Below are positions 34,081 to 46,859 of a stretch of 64,000 nt of DNA, piece after piece (position 1 is the first letter of the stretch; the number at the start of each line of letters is the position of its first letter). Both the position numbers and the translations under genes were made by a program. The notes below the pieces were generated by a model that was given only the letters and a program-made list of their open reading frames with translations, did not search any database and was not told where the DNA came from. This DNA comes from Pohlia nutans (taxonomy: Eukaryota; Streptophyta; Bryopsida; Bryales; Mniaceae): assembly GCA_022496805.1 (NCBI GenBank), contig CM040107.1, positions 15,797,501-15,861,500 of the forward strand. The letters are read 5' to 3'.

Positions 34081-36453
34081 GAGTTGGATGTCCCACCTGA
34101 GCTGGTTCTGCCGGACGAGTTGAAGGATTGCCCCGGTTTTCCGAGGAACAGGTAGATTACCAAATTTGTAACGCTACTCAACGATGGATTGGATATTGTA
34201 GCAGAAGGTATTTATCAGAGCGTGGACTCCGACTTTGTACTTGAGAATGACGAGCCCTTAGGTGAAGACCAAGTAGCCGTGCAGATCGTGAAGTGTGTGA
34301 ATGTGGACGTCATTCCTGCGGATACCATATTCGAAACTAGAAAATGGCAACTTACCCATGCTATATGTGAGGGATGGTCACTTCATGATCATTTATGTCG
34401 GGACCAATACAATGCTGCTGTTTATGCCTGTGATCATCCGAAGAGGAAGGGGGTTCGGCCGTATCAGTCGGGACAAAGAAATGCTCGCATTGTGAAGATC
34501 AAGAGAGAGGAGGAGCTGCTTACTTTGGAGTCCGTCAACTTGGTTGCAAGTAAGATATGCTGTAGTAAAAAGTGTTGCTAGCCTTTCCCTCGGGAGAAAA
34601 TTATTGCTCTTCGGAAGCAGATGTACGAGTCCTCAGATTTTAAATTCAAGGCTCACTTTAAGATGGATGTCGACCATCGGTTTCACTAGTTAGCGGACGG
34701 GAGGATGATGGTGACCAATGAAGGCATCGATCTTTGCGCGCGGGCATGGCAACATATAACAGAAGTCCCCCCTCTTACCTTCTACAGGAAAAAGTCCGAA
34801 GCTGCAGCAGGACTGCGTGCTCAACATCATGGCAACGTAGGTCAAAAGAAACCTTGTCTGCACGTAAAACAAGCTGCTGCCACTCTAAAGACATTGATAG
34901 ACAATGCTGCTGATCATATGCCTCACAAAGCGAAGATGCTTATGACTGGTGTGAAAGTGGTGTCGCGGTTCTTGTCGTCGTCTTTCAAATGGAAGGATGC
35001 AATTCCTGAGATTAATGTCATCAATGAGAGTTTGGGTTTGAAATGCATCGCGCAGAGCATGCTTAGCAAGATCAGGAAGGCTAAATTATCGGAGTACTCA
35101 AAGAAGGCACCTGGTGATAATTTTGCTCGTTGCTCTACATGTGACAGGAATGAGACAACGATCAAGTCCATGGTGCCCGGATCATCTGAAGAGAATATGT
35201 GGATAAAGAAGCTCAAACACCATCTAGATCAGCAGCAGGCTCATCGCGAGTACTATTACATAAATCGTTCCATGTCAATCCAGAGACCGAGGGAAGTTCT
35301 TTGCATAATTCACGACAAGATGAACCATGCGAAGACCGCGTGCCCTTTGTTTTCGCATAGGACAAAAGCGAACGAAGCGTTGATGAAACTTCCAATTGCT
35401 GTCACGGGCATGATTGCGCACGGGCATAGCGATGTTCGCTATGCTCACTACGGGCTGGATATTTATCCAAGTGATTGCAATCACTGGGTTGGTTCAATAT
35501 TGAAGCTTCTTCGAGACATTGAAGGCGTTTCCATATCGTCTTCAAAATCACTATTCGCTGGTTCTAGGACGCACCGTCTATTTGAAGTTGTGCTATTAGG
35601 AAAAGAAGCCTCTTTGAACTCTCTTCTTCCAGAAGGTGAATCCTCAGGGGTGGCGGAGCCTTTACCTCCTGTCCTGCATGTGCAACTTGACAACGCGGCT
35701 TCTGACAACAAGAATCGGTTCATGTTTTGTTTCTGGTCTCTTCTAGTGCACATTGGTGTGTTTCGTGAGATATATGTCAATTTCTTGTTGGTGGGACACA
35801 CGCATGAAGATATTGACGCTCTCTTCGGACGTTGGAGCATGATTTTGAAAGAAAACGACTTTCTGACGATTCCATTGCTGATGAAGTCATTCATTGACGC
35901 AGAGGCATTGCCAGTCATTCCCCATTTGGTAGAGGAAATTCCAGACTTCAAGGGTTACATCAAAGACTACATTGCCTCAAGAGAGGAAATTCTTGTTGGA
36001 CATTCGGAAGGCCAGCAGTTTAAATTTTACAAGCACGATAATGGATGGCCCATGATGCAGTACAAGGTGTTATGTACTGACAGTGAGTGGCTTCCCTCTA
36101 CCAATGGAGGTATAAAATTGTGGAAGCAAGATGCAAGTACTGGAAAGCCGTTGTTGCCCACGGGTGAGATGAAACCTTTGGCTTCAATTCCTATGAAGAA
36201 CCGCGATGAGATTGTCAAAGGAATTGGAGGTTTCATTAAGATGTGGGAGACTTTATATTCGGAAGACATATCGGGAGAGTATCGACGGAGGCATGATGCG
36301 GTTATACGCTATTGGCGGGCTGTGAAGCTTGCGTTGGTGGAGCCTACACTACTAGAAAATGATGTCCAAACTAACAGAAAACCAACACCTTCCTGTTGGT
36401 TTGCGCACTGCATTGACCATTGTAACAAAATTTCTAAGTTTCTGCAGTCATAG
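34081..36453 (+). CDS. Cluster B DUF7869-like gene (DDE/RNase H-like transposase candidate)
   Basis: One frame runs from acceptor GTAACAG at 34,080 to TAG at 36,453, interrupted by TAG at 34,153-34,155, 34,579-34,581 and 34,687-34,689 but with no shift. The last 582 codons are uninterrupted. Motifs in order: KICCSKKCC (Cys-rich), CSTCDRN, CIIHDKMN, AHGHSDVRYAHY, VQLDNAASDNKN, VGHTHEDIDALF. The TAG at 34,579 falls where cluster C has Gln (CC-Q-TFP versus CC-stop-PFP), a CAG to TAG change. Unlike its A and C relatives this copy has no intron before the Cys pair and no palindrome inside the gene. A 5' exon is probable near 33,900-33,990. The DUF7869 assignment is strong; enzymatic role is inference. 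Confidence 0.8.
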
Positions 36454-37323
36454 TCAAATTAGGTCCCTAATTTTTGTTGGTTCATGCACCGTACTTTTCA
36501 ACTTCGACTTTTGAGGGCTTGTACATGCTGAATTGCTTAGGTGGCAAGTCCAGAGAATTACGTGATGTAATTGTCAAATCATGTCCCATATTTTACATGG
36601 GAGATTGTTCACATTCCTTTACATGCTTCTTGTGGTAAACCAGGTTGGGTTTTTTTCCCCTCTTATCTACTGATCTCTTTCACTATTGATACTTTTTGGA
36701 ACACAGATTATACTTACCACATGTAAAAACTATATGCCCCTTGCTCTATAAGAAAGACAAAAACATCCTTGACATGTAAAAATTATGTATACATTAATTT
36801 GTACACATCCTACCCTATTCTGTCAATTGTCAAGCACTCCCATCATGTTTTACAGCTGTCTATTTCGAAAACTTAATATGCAATGTCCAAATACAAATGA
36901 CCCGTAATTTCATTATATTCCTACAACATCCATACAACACGTTGCACTTGGTTAAGGCACCAAACACTATTTACTGTGGTACCAAAATATCATAATGTAT
37001 TGGCATACATGCTGCACTCCATTGGACTGGCTCCATGGTAAAAAGCTTCAGGACTTGCCTTGCCTAATTATGTGATGACCCCATACCACCTTACTCTGGC
37101 TAAAATGTCACTACATCATCCTATCCTGTCAAGCTTCCACTACAAATCAGTGGCTAATTGTTTCAATTCCACATGCACTCTGCCTTTGTCGAAGCCATTC
37201 CACACGTTTATGATGCTCACAATACACCTAAGTATGACGGGATTGTTTTGATAAAAACAGAGTTAGGGTTGAGGGTGCATCCACTGACAATGGTTCTGGC
37301 TTCCCACATGTGTGAAACCCTAC
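36454..37323. other. Spacer between clusters B and C
   Basis: AT-rich, no gene seen. AGTCCAGAGAATTA at 36,546-36,559 weakly resembles the AGTCCAGAAATAGTTA motif at the ends of cluster C and could mark the right end of cluster B. Confidence 0.35.
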
Positions 37324-37363
37324 ATGCCATATTTAACTATTTCTGGACTGTCCAGAAATAAGA
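37324..37363 (+). other. Candidate left terminus of cluster C (inverted repeat arm)
   Basis: ATGCCATATTTAACTATTTC followed by TGGACT (37,324-37,349) matches the reverse complement of 58,947-58,974 with one 2-nt gap. It overlaps a perfect local dyad, TATTTCTGGACTGTCCAGAA plus ATA. No palindromes of family C occur outside the interval bounded by the two arms. Confidence 0.45.
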
Positions 37364-37433
37364 AATCACCTATTATATGCATGATAAATTTAGAGCATTG
37401 ACGTAAAAATGTGTGGGAAGAACCCTCCTGGAG

Positions 37434-37960
37434 GGGCTCAGAAGTATTCATCACGGGATCTCTCGACACCAAACTTGACCAAGAGAGAAGTACATTGCGA
37501 GCGAGATACAAAAGAACAGAAGTCATTTGGGCTCCAAAGTATTCATCACGGGATCCCCCGACAGCAAACTTGACCGAGATATACGTACATTGGGTTTAGG
37601 GTAATACAAAAGATTAGAAGAGATGTGGGCTCAGAAGTATTCATCGGGGGATCCCGCGATATCAAACTTGAACGAGATATCACATGGCGAGCGACATACA
37701 AAAGAGTAGAAGGCATGTGGGCTCAGAAGTATTTGTCACGGGATGCCCCCAATATCAAACATGACCGCCATATTAGATTGGGAAGCAGATTCGAAACCCA
37801 TACAGAAACAAATATCATTGACATGAGGAAGGTAGATATTACACGGAAGACTGCGAATCGTTAAGGCATGGATGACTTCGATGTCATTAACAGAAGATCA
37901 GCAAGACAGGAAACTCAGACGTATTCATCGAGGGATCTCCTGATGTCGTACCTAGGCGGC
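37434..37960 (+). repeat. Tandem array of ~95-bp units with degenerate family-C palindromes
   Basis: Units starting GGGCTCAGAAGTATTCATC begin near 37,434, 37,529, 37,627 and 37,719, with a degenerate unit near 37,907. Each has one palindrome derivative (for example ATCGGGGGATCCCGCGAT). The array lies between the terminus and the 3' end of the DUF7869-like gene. Confidence 0.75.
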
Positions 37961-37968
37961 ATAGAAGA

Positions 37969-40900
37969 TCATGGATCTAATAAGTTTGCTCTCTCTAAGT
38001 TTGCTAACGCAGATTCCATGGCTTTCTTAGGAATGGTTCTACTCCTCGGGTCCATGATTTTCGACCAATTTGCATACACCACTGCATCAACACTGACCCA
38101 CTCCGGAGCGCGCCTCTCTACTACCCACTTTGCAGACCAACAATTACGGTATTTCAATACAAGGTCTCTCTCCGCGCTATTGGGTTCCCAAAACTGAATT
38201 AGAAATTTCCCAAGGTTTACATCTCCTTCCTCTCTGCATACAGTACTCGCTGCTCTTCCTTGCCATACAGGACAAATGAGTGGATCTTCAAGTCTCAAAA
38301 GAACCCAGCTGCCAGGCCGAATGTCACGCCAAGGATTGAAAGGAATCTGTGGAGCTTCGTTTGCTGGGCCACAATACGGCTCTGGTTCCTCATCCTCAGG
38401 AGTCACATCCTCGAGTAAGAAGGGTAAACATCTTGGGCGCGGTACTTCGTCTTGAAGGACCCTCCAATCATGGCGTGGCCGGAAACCTTGCAACAATTCA
38501 GGAGGTGTCACTGGCAGAGGCTTATCAAGCTCAGACAACAAACGAGTCCAGTAGTCAACGGAAGGCCCAAATGCTACTGCAAATCCCTCGCATTTGGCCA
38601 TTCCATTTCTCCAGTACTCAATGTACTTTTGGAGTCCCAACTTCATGAATTTCTTGTTTTCAGTAGCTTTGGTAGCGATCTCTCTCGCCTTCACTTGATT
38701 CCTAGTAGATTTAGGAACCTCACTTCCCCACATAGGCTTGAATGGAACCGGCTTTGGTGAGCCTTGAGGAAGTTTTGGGCCACCATCCATGTTTGCAGCC
38801 CACAATCGAATAGGGGGTCTGTTGAGGGGTAGCCATTGTGCATCAACGGTTGATTTCTTATACCTCATAACCGGCCAACCATCATCGTCCACATAGAACT
38901 TGAAGAGGTGCATCTCTCCAAGTCCAATAAGGCGAGCTGCACCACTGCTTTGATAGCCATGAATGAAAGACTTGAAGTCTGCAACCTCTTGAATAAACTC
39001 GGGCATGAATGACAACTCTTAGGACTGCATGAAGGCCTTCATTAGGTCCGCAAGAACAAACGTATTCTTGCTTTTCAATGCCTTTGACAAATGGCTAAAA
39101 TAAGCATCAATATCTTCATGCGTATGACCAACTAATAGAAATCCAGCCTGAATTTCCTTGAAAACACCCCGTGCAGTCAGCAAGGACAGAAACGCCATGA
39201 GATACTTGTTCTTGTTATCTTTGGCGGAGTTATCCAATTGAAGGTATAACTTCCTCGGTAAAGGTTTAGACCGTTGGAGATCAATACCTTCAGTACGCGG
39301 TAAAATATCAAGGCACCTAGACTTCCCCCTCAACAATGCCTCGAACAGAGAGTTCTGAGGCGGGTACTCAAATAGTTCCCCAGACTCCCGAATTGAGGGG
39401 CCTTCCAGTCGACAGAACAGCCTTGCCAACGATGATATTGTGGCATTAGAATCTCCTGGCCAACACTGAGGACAATAATGTGCATAGGCGCCATCCCCGT
39501 GCCCATGTGAAACCATACCTGTTACGTTCATAGGAAGTTGGCCCAAACCTTGAGTAGCCTTTGTTGTAACCCGCATCCGCGGAAGGGCGGTTTTTGCAGT
39601 ATCCATCTTGTCATGAATAATGCACAGAATCTCACTGGGATTGCGCTTTGATTCTTTGCGCCATGCACCATACAGACGACGACAAGATTGTTGGTGAGCA
39701 AGGTGCTCCTCCCGTTGCTTCACGAATTCAACATATTCCGGACTTCCGTTAGGTGACTTCAGAATGAATTCTTGAAGCTGGTCACAAGTTGAGCATTTCG
39801 CAAAAGAACTTCCAACAGGCTTGATTGCGATATTGCTGAAGAGGTCCTTTCTAATCCTACTAATTGTAGACTGGCTCACTGTAGGCAGACCTAGTGAAAC
39901 ATTTGTCTGCAATGCACCGGAACGTCCTATCAGTTGTGAGGCAAAGAAAGCGACGAACGCAAACGAACAATCTCCAAGTATTACTCGACAAATTATGAGA
40001 AACCACCGTAGAGGGAAAAGAGAGTTATATATTGCATGACGTAGGTAGAGTGCAACGATACTGTAAGACAGAGAAGTGACTGTCAATACGAGAGTAACAT
40101 CTATCGGGAGATCTCCCGATGCAACTGATACGCGAAACAATGACTCGTACCTCATTGGCGTCGGCCATCACTTGCTTCCAGTTGTTGCCTGCAGGAAGAT
40201 ATTTCAAAGTGTCCACTCTTCCATGTCTGATTCCTCGCATTTGGTGGGGCATCTGATCTGCATTCTCCTCGACAATAGCAGCAATAGTACCCATGACTTG
40301 AACTGTTCCAATCCGCGGTCGCTTGTAGCCCTTGTTTCCATGCGCTGTTGAGAGAACCCCTTCGTTATATCTTTGGACATAGCTATGAAAAGTCGACTTT
40401 GGAACTCCGTGAATAAGATACCACGCAGTCGCGCAAACTTCCAAACTATGCAGCGTCAAGTACTTCCTCCTACGGTCGCCATCGACTGAATGCATCTGTC
40501 CACCCGCAGCAATCCCATATTCCCGCCTTTCCTCAAAGGATTTCGAATAGAATTTCTGACGCATTATTAGTGTGAGCCCCTGTGGAAATGTCTGACAGCA
40601 ATGCTTCGAGCAGCACCTCTCGGAGCTAACCTTCCTCACTTCAGCATCCGCTGTCTTCGTAATGTACTACGGAAGTTTCTCATACGCTTTCGGTCTCCGC
40701 ACTATAAACCGGTAAGGTGCCTTCCGTCTGCCTCCAAGGTGCTCTTGCGGATCTACATCCCTGGGGATGCGGGAAAAGTGGTCGACTGTTGACCGAAGAG
40801 AAGGGCCGTTTGGGAATTTGCATTCAGATATCAACCACCGCTCATTACTCATTATGGCATCAGTGTCCCCGACAAAGACATCGAGGATTGTCACTCCAAT

Positions 40901-41425
40901 GTATCCCTCGCCCAATCTTCCGTCTCGAAAATACTCCTCTGGTTCAGAGCAGAACACTCTCCCCGAGGCTAAAACCACACCCACAAGGTCCAGCCGCTGA
41001 ACTTCAAGTCCAATCCAGGATTCTGGACGAACGTATTCAACATCGTCCATGGGAGGATCCTGCAACAATGCCATCGCATCACCAGCTGTCCAGAGGACTG
41101 TTCGATTCAAAGCATCCCTCAAAATGCTGCAGCCTCTCTGGCGAGGTTCGAGGAAGAGGTTCTCTGCGTCCGACACGATGCTTGATGGTCGCACAAGAAT
41201 AAATTCCGCAGAGCCAGGTGGAATGCTAACTCCAAGCCACTGCCCAGAAGGATGAACCTCGACAACAGATCCGAATCCAACATCTCCGAAACGGGGGACG
41301 ACAAGCTTCACAGATTGCCCGGGTCGAAGCTCATCTGAGCGAGCAGTTGATTGCTGAGAGAAGTCGTAACTGGATGGTCCCATAAACGGCATCTGGGGAC
41401 CATCACTGTCACTGTCAGAGTCCAT
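37969..41425 (-). CDS. Cluster C DUF7869-like gene (DDE/RNase H-like transposase candidate), 2 in-frame stops
   Basis: Exon 1 is 41,425-40,151 and exon 2 is 39,906-37,969 on minus, joined in phase 0. Exon 1 starts at an ATG followed by an acidic run (DSDSDSDG), then a segment with GQSVKLVVP and VEVHPSGQW, a Cys-rich ERCCSKHCCQ and an HTH-like AWYLIHGVPKSTFHSYV. Exon 2 has AKCSTCDQ, CIIHDKMD, SHGHGDGAYAHY, LQLDNSAKDNKN and VGHTHEDIDAYF, then a C-terminal region with RPGSWVLLRLED. TAG at 40,667-40,669 and TAA at 39,019-39,021 interrupt an otherwise continuous frame of about 1,070 codons. At the TAA, cluster A has Gln, implying CAA to TAA. The gene is divergent from the ParB-like gene, as in cluster A. 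Confidence 0.8.
39907..40150 (-). repeat. DUF7869 intron of cluster C with a family-C palindrome
   Basis: 244-nt phase-0 intron (GTACGA to TTGCAG) at the same codon as the cluster A intron. It holds one perfect ATCGGGAGATCTCCCGAT at 40,103-40,120. The frame happens to stay open across the intron. Confidence 0.8.
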
Positions 41426-41456
41426 TCTAAAAAGATCCAAATCAGTATCGGGAGAT

Positions 41457-41848
41457 CTCCCGATGTCCAGCTCGTTCAGGGACCACTCTTGTACCTAATC
41501 CCTGAAAGTAGTCGAAATTCTATAAGATCGAGGGATCTCTCGATGTTAGATATAAAGCGAGTAGGCGCACTGTTGAACACCTCCAACTCTACAGTCCGAG
41601 ACTCAGAGTGAGCACTCCAGCCACATATACATCGGGAGATCTCCCGATACCTCAAGCGGCGTTACAACCCCTGCAGGGACCACGGTTTACGACGCAGCCT
41701 ATAGATACTTCTCCGAATTCTATAATATCGTGGGATCTCTCGATGTGAGATATCCACTGCTCAAGCTCAGTGCTAAACTCATCCAACTGTACAATCCCAG
41801 AGTCGGGGAGAGCACTCCTACCGCATAATCATCGGGGGATCTCCCGAT
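41457..41848 (-). repeat. Five family-C palindromes upstream of the cluster C DUF7869-like gene
   Basis: Sites at 41,457-41,474, about 41,528, 41,631-41,648, about 41,729 and 41,831-41,848. The last four belong to two diverged tandem copies of a 200-bp unit starting GAATTCTATAA, each with one GATCTCTCGATG-type and one GGAGATCTCCCGATAC-type site. Confidence 0.75.
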
Positions 41849-41879
41849 ACTCCAGTCGCCACTCGGGTTAGTTGGGTCC

Positions 41880-42970
41880 TGATAGCAGCCTCCACCTCGC
41901 CACACCGGTCCGTACAGCACAATTACTGTCCGTACTGCACAATCACCCAAAGAAGACGTCATCACATACATGCATTACATTCGACCAACATGCAAGACAC
42001 ATTCTGAACTACAAATTCCACTCTAACTCTGCAAATTCTACATAACCCGCGGAGAACTGCATGAAGAATTCTACTCGGTGCGACGAAGGAAGTGGCCAGA
42101 CCGTACAACAGGGGTATAAACCCCGCACTTGGACGTCCTGATCAGCACATGTAACATAAATGGGAGATAGAACCTGGGACGCTGCTCATGCGGACAGACC
42201 CAATTGGCAAAAGATCTTCCAAGGATAGACCGAAATACCTGTGCTCCCTGTGATTGTATTCGACCGCTTTAAACACCTCGTCCGGTGCTTCCTCCGCCTC
42301 CTCAAAGCCTGCTCTGCCTCCTCAAAGCCTGCTCCGCCACCTCAATCCCTTGTCCGCCCCCTCAACCCTTCAGACCGCCAATGACATGCAATGTTGCAGG
42401 AAAGAGCTCTCAAACGCGCTAATGAAACTATGAATTGAGAGGCTACTCTGAATTCATTTGAATGATCCAGAGATGGTGGTCCAGCAGAGAATTCAAACGG
42501 AGAATCCCCGCCAATTCAGAAGGGGGAAACAAGATCGAGCCCTTCAAATTTGAATTCGACTCCAACATACATATCATGATGCTGCTGTCCATCTGTACTT
42601 TCTAACAGTAGTTTCCATATCATGATGTAGCTCCTTTTGTTCTGTCCCCCCTACTTCTGTAGGAGTTACCATGTCATCATGCTGGTCCACTACTGTACCT
42701 CCGTCACTCTCTAAGAAGGACCAAGAAGTACGACAGGTCAAAATCTGTTACACCTCTAGCCACTTCAGGGCATGATCTATTAGACTCACGTACCACATAA
42801 TATAAGTACAACGTATACAATATTTACATATTGAAATTCCATAGGAACACTAAATTTGTATTGAATAACAATAACTTCTACCTAATATTCTTCCAATACA
42901 AATATATTTATGTTTCCACACTCTTCATGGGAGTACTCCAACTTAAAATGTGCTATCTTGATTTCGAGCT
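41880..42970. other. Spacer, no gene seen
   Basis: Left part of the 8.7 kb region between the divergent genes of cluster C. Short CCTCAAAGCCTGCTCCGCC repeats lie near 42,290-42,370. No palindromes and no recognisable coding sequence. Confidence 0.5.
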
Positions 42971-42971
42971 T

Positions 42972-43068
42972 CAAGGTTCAGGGTTCAAGTTCAGGGTTCA
43001 GGTTTCGGGTTTAGGGATTAGGGTTTAGGGTTTAGGGTTTAGGGTTTAGGGTTTAGGGTTCAAGGTTT
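42972..43068 (+). repeat. Interstitial telomere-like TTTAGGG repeat
   Basis: Five perfect TTTAGGG units at about 43,021-43,058, preceded by GGTTCAGGGTTCAAG variants. This is the plant-type telomere unit in an internal position, directly at the left edge of the satellite array. Confidence 0.85.
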
Positions 43069-43079
43069 ACGGCTTATTT

Positions 43080-45075
43080 GAGCTCCGGATATATTTCTAT
43101 GGCAGTATCTAATATAAAACACATGCGTAATATCATTTGGATGATGGTAGTACATCCTGAAAGGCATATTCTATAGTTGTTTGAGCTAGCGATATATTCA
43201 TATGGCAGTATCTAATATAAAACACATGCGTAATATCATTTGGATGATGGTAGTACATCATGAAATGCATATTCTATAGTTGTTTCAGCTAGAGATATAT
43301 TTATGTGGCAGTATCTAATGTAAAACACATGCATTATATCATTTGGATAATGGTAGTACATCGTGAAGGCATATTCCAAAGTTGTTTTAGATAGAGATAT
43401 ATTTTTATCGTAGTATCTAATATAAATCACAAGCGTAATATCATTTGGATGATAGTAGTACATCACGAAAGGCATATTCTATAGTTGTTTGAGCTAGAGA
43501 TATATTCATATGGCAGTATCTAATATAAAACACATGCGGAATATCATTTGGATGATGGTAGTACATCATGAAATGCATATTCTATAGTTGTTTCAGCTAG
43601 AGATATATTTATATGGCAGTATCTAATATAAAACACATGCGTTATATCATTTGGATGATGGTAGTACATCGTGAAGGCATATTCCAAAAATGTTTTAGAT
43701 AGAGATATATTTTTATCGTAGTATCTAATATAAATCACAAGCGTAATATCATTTGGATGATAGTAGTACATCATGAAAGGCATATTCTATAGTTGTTTGA
43801 GCTAGAGATATATTCATATGGCAGTATCTAATATAAAACACATGCGTTATATCATTTGGATGATGGTAGTACATCGTGAAAGGCATATTCCAAAGTTGTT
43901 TCAGATAGAGATATATTTTTATCGTAGTATCTAATATAAAACACAAACATAATATCATTTGGATGATGGTAGTACATCGTGAAAGGCATATTCTATAGTT
44001 GTTTCAGCTGGAGATATATTTATATGGCAGTATCTAATATAAAACACGTGCGTTATATCATTTGGATGATGGTAGTACATCGTGAAAGGCATATTCCAGA
44101 GTTTTTTTAGATAGAGATATATTTTTATCGTAGTATCTAATATAAATCACAAGCGTAATATCATTTGGATGATAGTAGTACATCATGAAAGGCATATTCT
44201 ATAGTTGTTTCAGCTGGAGATATATTTATATGGCAGTTTATAATATAATTCACATGCGTAATATCATTTGGATGATGGTAGTACATCATGAAATGCATAT
44301 TCTATAGTTGTTTCAGCTAGAGAATGATATATTTATATGGCAGTTTATAATATAATTCACATGCGTAATATCATTTGGATGATGGTAGTACATCATGAAA
44401 TGCATATTCTATAGTTGTTTCAGCTAGAGAATGATATATTTATATGGCAGTTTATAATATAATTCACATGCGTAATATCATTTGGATGATGGTAGTACAT
44501 CATGAAATGCATATTCTATAGTTGTTTCAGCTAGAGAATGATATATTTATATGGCAGTTTATAATATAATTCACATGCGTAATATCATTTGGATGATGGT
44601 AGTACATCATGAAATGCATATTCTATAGTTGTTTCAGCTAGAGAATGATATATTTATATGGCAGTTTATAATATAATTCACATGCGTAATATCATTTGGA
44701 TGATGGTAGTACATCATGAAATGCATATTCTATAGTTGTTTCAGCTAGAGAATGATATATTTATATGGCAGTTTATAATATAATTCACATGCGTAATATC
44801 ATTTGGATGATGGTAGTACATCATGAAATGCATATTCTATAGTTGTTTCAGCTAGAGAATGATATATTTATATGGCAGTATCTAATATAATTCACATGCG
44901 TAATATCATTTGGATGATGGTAGTACATCATGAAATGCATATTCTATAGTTGTTTCAGCTAGAGATATATTTATATGGCAGTTAATAATATAATTCACAT
45001 GCGTAATATCATTTGGATGATGGTAGTACATCGTGAAAGGCATATTCTACAGTTGTTTCAGCTAGAGATATATTT
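43080..45075. repeat. Satellite of 102-106 bp units with higher-order structure
   Basis: About 19 units share TATCATTTGGATGATGGTAG and GGCATATTCTATAGTTGTTT. In the left half three variants (starting GAGCTAG, CAGCTAG and TAGATAG) rotate, giving a higher-order period of about 306 bp. In the right half one 106-bp variant with AGAGAATGATATATTTATAT is repeated almost unchanged about seven times. Long frames through it are artefacts of the periodicity. Confidence 0.9.
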
Positions 45076-45079
45076 ACAT

Positions 45080-46859
45080 TCATTTGGTATAGAAACTCGT
45101 GTGAAAATGTGAAGTAATTCCATTGTAGAGTTTGACTTATTATTTTTCTAACACATTCGATTAACACCGACTTTAGTTTTTTTATTTTCATAAATTCTAA
45201 AATAATTTGATTGCAATGACTTGAGCTCACAAATGAACCAAATGATTCAGATTCTTTCATTAATCATTTATCAGAAGTAATATTCATCATAAGATTTTTT
45301 AGTTTTATTCATCATAGGATCTTATAGTAATATTCATCATAAGATTTTATAGTAATATATATGTTTGGGGTTTATATGTAATTCAATAGTACTTCATAAC
45401 TAATTTTAATCAAATTCTCTCTATATATAACGTGTTAAAATATTAACTGTCACCATGACCCTTTAGCTCTGGAACGCTGGCAAGGACTCAACGAAGAAGA
45501 CACGACAGAAAGTGCTTTGGGAACCGTTTTTCATCCATTTTGTAGATGAAATTTGTAGTTGCTATCTACGTTGATAGCTTTTAACACTGAATTAGGAATT
45601 TAGAAGTGTTGAAGTAGGAATTTGGAGATTTCAACTTACTCCAATCATGCAAATTTGGTCACACATGCATTTTAAAATGTTGTAGTGGTACTTCATTTAT
45701 TCCAAAACAATGTATTAAGGGGGGTAGTCAAAATGAATACAAAGTTATGAACATTTTCTACCTAAATATCAAGTCATTCAAATCACCCATACACAATGAA
45801 CCAAATAATACACGTTGCGCTATACTATACGGCTATTGCTGCTACCTAATGCAGCTCATTATACCATGCATCTCGTACACCGTACTAAACCTATTAATAT
45901 GCATCAAGGTCATTCTGCAAACGTTTGTTGTCAATCTCTTCCAATTGAAGTGCAATATACAATAGATAAACCAATTTTAACCAATTAATAGATAGAAGTT
46001 TACAATAGATAAACCAATTTTAACCAATTAGGCTAAATTTTAAACTCTAAAAATCAAAATTACAGTTTATACAAATTTTCAAAGGTTAATGCATTAAAAT
46101 TCTTTAAAAAAAATATTAAAATTTATTTTTGGAGGTTTGACCGTACAGGTACTTTGTAGAGATGATGCCTTACGTTTTATCTATTGTACCAAATTTCATC
46201 AAACATATGGAAGGTATATATTATAACACATCTATGTTTTGGTAATATCCCTCATGCATTTGGGGATTAAGTGTCTTCACTATGATTACGTGGTCAAACC
46301 TTATCAATTCTTCATATTATAGTTTTCTAGTATTTTTCTCATATAAGGCATTGTTTAACCAATTTACCTTGAATTTCACATAAATAGTCATATAAAGACA
46401 AATTTTATTTGGTTTTCCAAAGTATTTAAAAAAGAAAATCTTAGTAATTACAAAACATCTTAGAATAGTATGAATTGTTTAGTAAAAAATGTAAATAATA
46501 GTGATGAACAACAAAGTAATGATGGCATGCTTCTTGAACTTACATAAAAAGAATTTTGATAGAAAAATCTTTTCTTCAAAGTATATTGGAATTTTAGGGG
46601 TTTCAGCTCTAAAGCGTTGTAAAAGACACATTTTATCAATTTTGAAGAACGATTAATTCAACTTGAAGGAAAAATTTAAACCCAACGAGGTTAGAGCGAA
46701 CATCATTACGCATAACATCATTACGAATAACAAATATTAAAGGTAGGCATTAATTTTAGAATTTCGTATTGTTTTCACCTCGAATCATTTTATTTTATTT
46801 TTAAATGCACGTAGTTATGTACAATTGCATTTTGAACATCACATTTGGATCCCACAAAT
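45080..46859. other. AT-rich spacer
   Basis: No gene seen. A 29-bp segment (ACAATAGATAAACCAATTTT type) is directly repeated at about 45,958 and 46,001. Confidence 0.5.

Noticed and set aside
43236..43958. Repeated minus-strand frames of about 70-80 codons with similar peptides
   Set aside because: They are one frame of the 102-106 bp satellite read through several units; there is no start context, splice signal or known domain.
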